Assembly (NCBI GenBank): GCA_025617375.2
Contig: JAMYGW020000007.1
Location: 1,302,001-1,366,000, forward strand
Length of the DNA stretch: 64,000 nucleotides
Direction: 5' to 3'
From: Acarospora socialis
Lineage: Eukaryota > Ascomycota > Lecanoromycetes > Acarosporales > Acarosporaceae
In this document: positions 62,687 to 64,000 of the stretch, in pieces
Position numbering within the stretch: the stretch's first letter is position 1
How the letters are laid out: every line of letters begins with the position of its first letter
Made by a program: the position numbers and the translations under genes
The notes under the pieces: generated by a model
What the model was told of the DNA's origin: nothing
The model's input: the letters and a program-made list of their open reading frames with translations, nothing else
Databases searched by the model: none

Positions 62687-64000
62687 GATATGAGGTGTTT
62701 TTGGGGTCCATCCTGTTCAAATCCAAAATCCTATCCAAATCCAGGTCCAGAAGGTCTATGTCTAGCAGTAATTATCTAGTTTTTGAAGGTAAAAACTAGA
62801 TTTTCCTGAGGTTCTAGATTATAGAAGCTTTGAATTCTTATTTCATCTAGAATAGACTGTACCCAATTGCCTAATTCAGATGTTGCTTAATATCCCAATT
62901 CACCTAGAGTAGATAAACTCTACAATAGGCTTTTACCAGCTCTACTATAAGCAAGACTATACTATAAGTCACTCAACCACTAGATCTTGGGGCAGATGCA
63001 TCTAGGGCAAGATTTCCACATGAAGCCTCATATTTATATCCCAACTACTCAGACAACATTGTTTGCCAGTCTGAGCTTTTACCAGCAGGTAGGGCTAGAA
63101 AATAGCTACCTGCTTATACTCTTCACTAGGTCTTTGTGAGATGCTTCTAGTGTAGAATATGTCTTCACTGGTAGGTTCTTTCTGCATGCAAAATGCTGAT
63201 CAATTGACAGAAGAAATGCTCAAATTCCAGCTAAATTCGTCAAGAAATGGCTATTTTGCAGCTAGTTTTTGCGGAAACTGTGTGCAGTTGCTGGAATTGA
63301 GCGATTTGATGTAATTCAGCCTGTAACGCTTAGAAATTTGACCTGAAACGCTGGTTTTTGAGCGAAAATAGCTGAAAAGTAGTCGATTTTGTTGATAAAC
63401 TAGCTTGTTTTGATGGTAGAGCTATGTAGGTATGTTGTATGATGCGTGAATTGATGTGGCTTGGTGTGTATAGGCTGGACTTGCTGCGTAGTTGGCGTAA
63501 AAGTGGTGTTTTTGGTGTTTTCTTGGTTGTTTTGGTGTTTTTGGTGTTTTGGTGTGAGTGAGGCTTAGTTGAGGTGTCTGGTGATGCTTGGTGCGCAGAA
63601 ATTCTGTCAAGCAAGCTAGGAAAATTAAGCAAAAATTTGCGAACTTCAAAAACTAGATACTAAGGGGTACAACTAAACAGTCCAACAACTTTGTGAGCAA
63701 TAAAGATATCAAAAAGCAGTAATAGTATGAATTTTAGAAGAGATCAAGGTGAAGAAAACTGTTGATTCAGAATTTTTGAAGATGCGTTGGTTGTGGTGAT
63801 GTTGATGTTTGAAATGTTGTTTTGGTTTTTTGGGAGGAGGTATGCAAAAAATTTTGGAAAAATGATAATTGAGGTCCCTCACCACCAGTATTGATGATGA
63901 AGATAAGCTGTTTTGAGGGTTTATGAAAGTGAATGAGGTGAAGAATTTGCTCTATTCAGAATTTTGATAGCTGGTTTGGTTGTGGTTCTGTGATTTTGAT

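Larger units (their letters stand above)
52240..64000. repeat. Large inverted repeat, LINE cluster 2
   Basis: The arms are 52,240-56,990 (+) and 64,000-59,267 (-) around a 2.3 kb loop. It is the same architecture as cluster 1, so the window contains four near-identical LINE 5' arms in alternating orientation. Confidence 0.85.
59267..64000 (-). mobile_element. LINE copy, minus strand, lacking its 3' part, cluster 2
   Basis: It is collinear with 23,335-28,068 at the constant offset, with the same breakpoint inside the reverse transcriptase. It reaches the window edge. The last three bases already differ from cluster 1, so its true 5' end may lie at or just beyond the edge. Confidence 0.87.

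Noticed and set aside
12711-64000. Mitochondrial or other organelle DNA, suggested by AT richness
   Set aside because: The region is continuous with spliced nuclear genes and consists of LINE and LTR-type repeats. No organelle genes, rRNA or tRNA are visible.

Overview
The window is nuclear DNA of a filamentous ascomycete (Pezizomycotina). The genes have short GT-AG introns of about 49-81 bases with fungal branch-point-like motifs, and they encode clear fungal RRG9, RGP1, MOB1, ATP5 (OSCP) and a GH63-type glycosidase. I cannot name the class or species from sequence alone.

The window has two compartments. Bases 1-12,600 are gene-dense with balanced base composition. In order they hold the 5' end of an MpaB/rubber-oxygenase-like gene (-), RRG9 (+), RGP1 (+, 3 exons), MOB1 (+, 5 exons), ATP5 (+, 4 exons) and an 8-exon GH63-like glycosidase (-). 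All six reading frames are clean, and all five visible stop codons are TAA or TAG. The set is housekeeping: mitochondrial respiration (RRG9, ATP5), Golgi trafficking (RGP1), mitotic exit (MOB1) and sugar metabolism. I see no operon-like logic between the genes.

From about 12.7 kb to the end the DNA is AT-rich, repeat-derived and has no credible host gene. It holds two clusters of a Tad1/I-clade-like LINE (15.4-28.1 kb and 49.3-64.0 kb). Between them lie broken Ty3/gypsy-like and Copia-like LTR fossils (28.1-37.2 and 47.2-47.9 kb) and about 11 kb of degenerate sequence I cannot assign (37.2-47.2 kb). Each LINE cluster has a 3'-truncated plus-strand piece, then a full-length plus-strand LINE, joined tail to tail to a minus-strand LINE that lacks its 3' part. 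The two clusters share an 11.8 kb unit. From about 16.85 kb onward they align at a constant offset of 35,932 bases, with no net insertion or deletion.

The most unusual signal is the mutation pattern. The repeats look hit by a RIP-like process (C to T on both strands), but CpA/TpG, the classic RIP target, is abundant, while CpG and CpC/GpG are nearly gone from the older repeats. In the LINE ORF2 all 13 in-frame interruptions are TGA at apparent tryptophan positions. None is TAA or TAG, although Gln codons are plentiful. This fits mutation of CpC and CpG rather than CpA.
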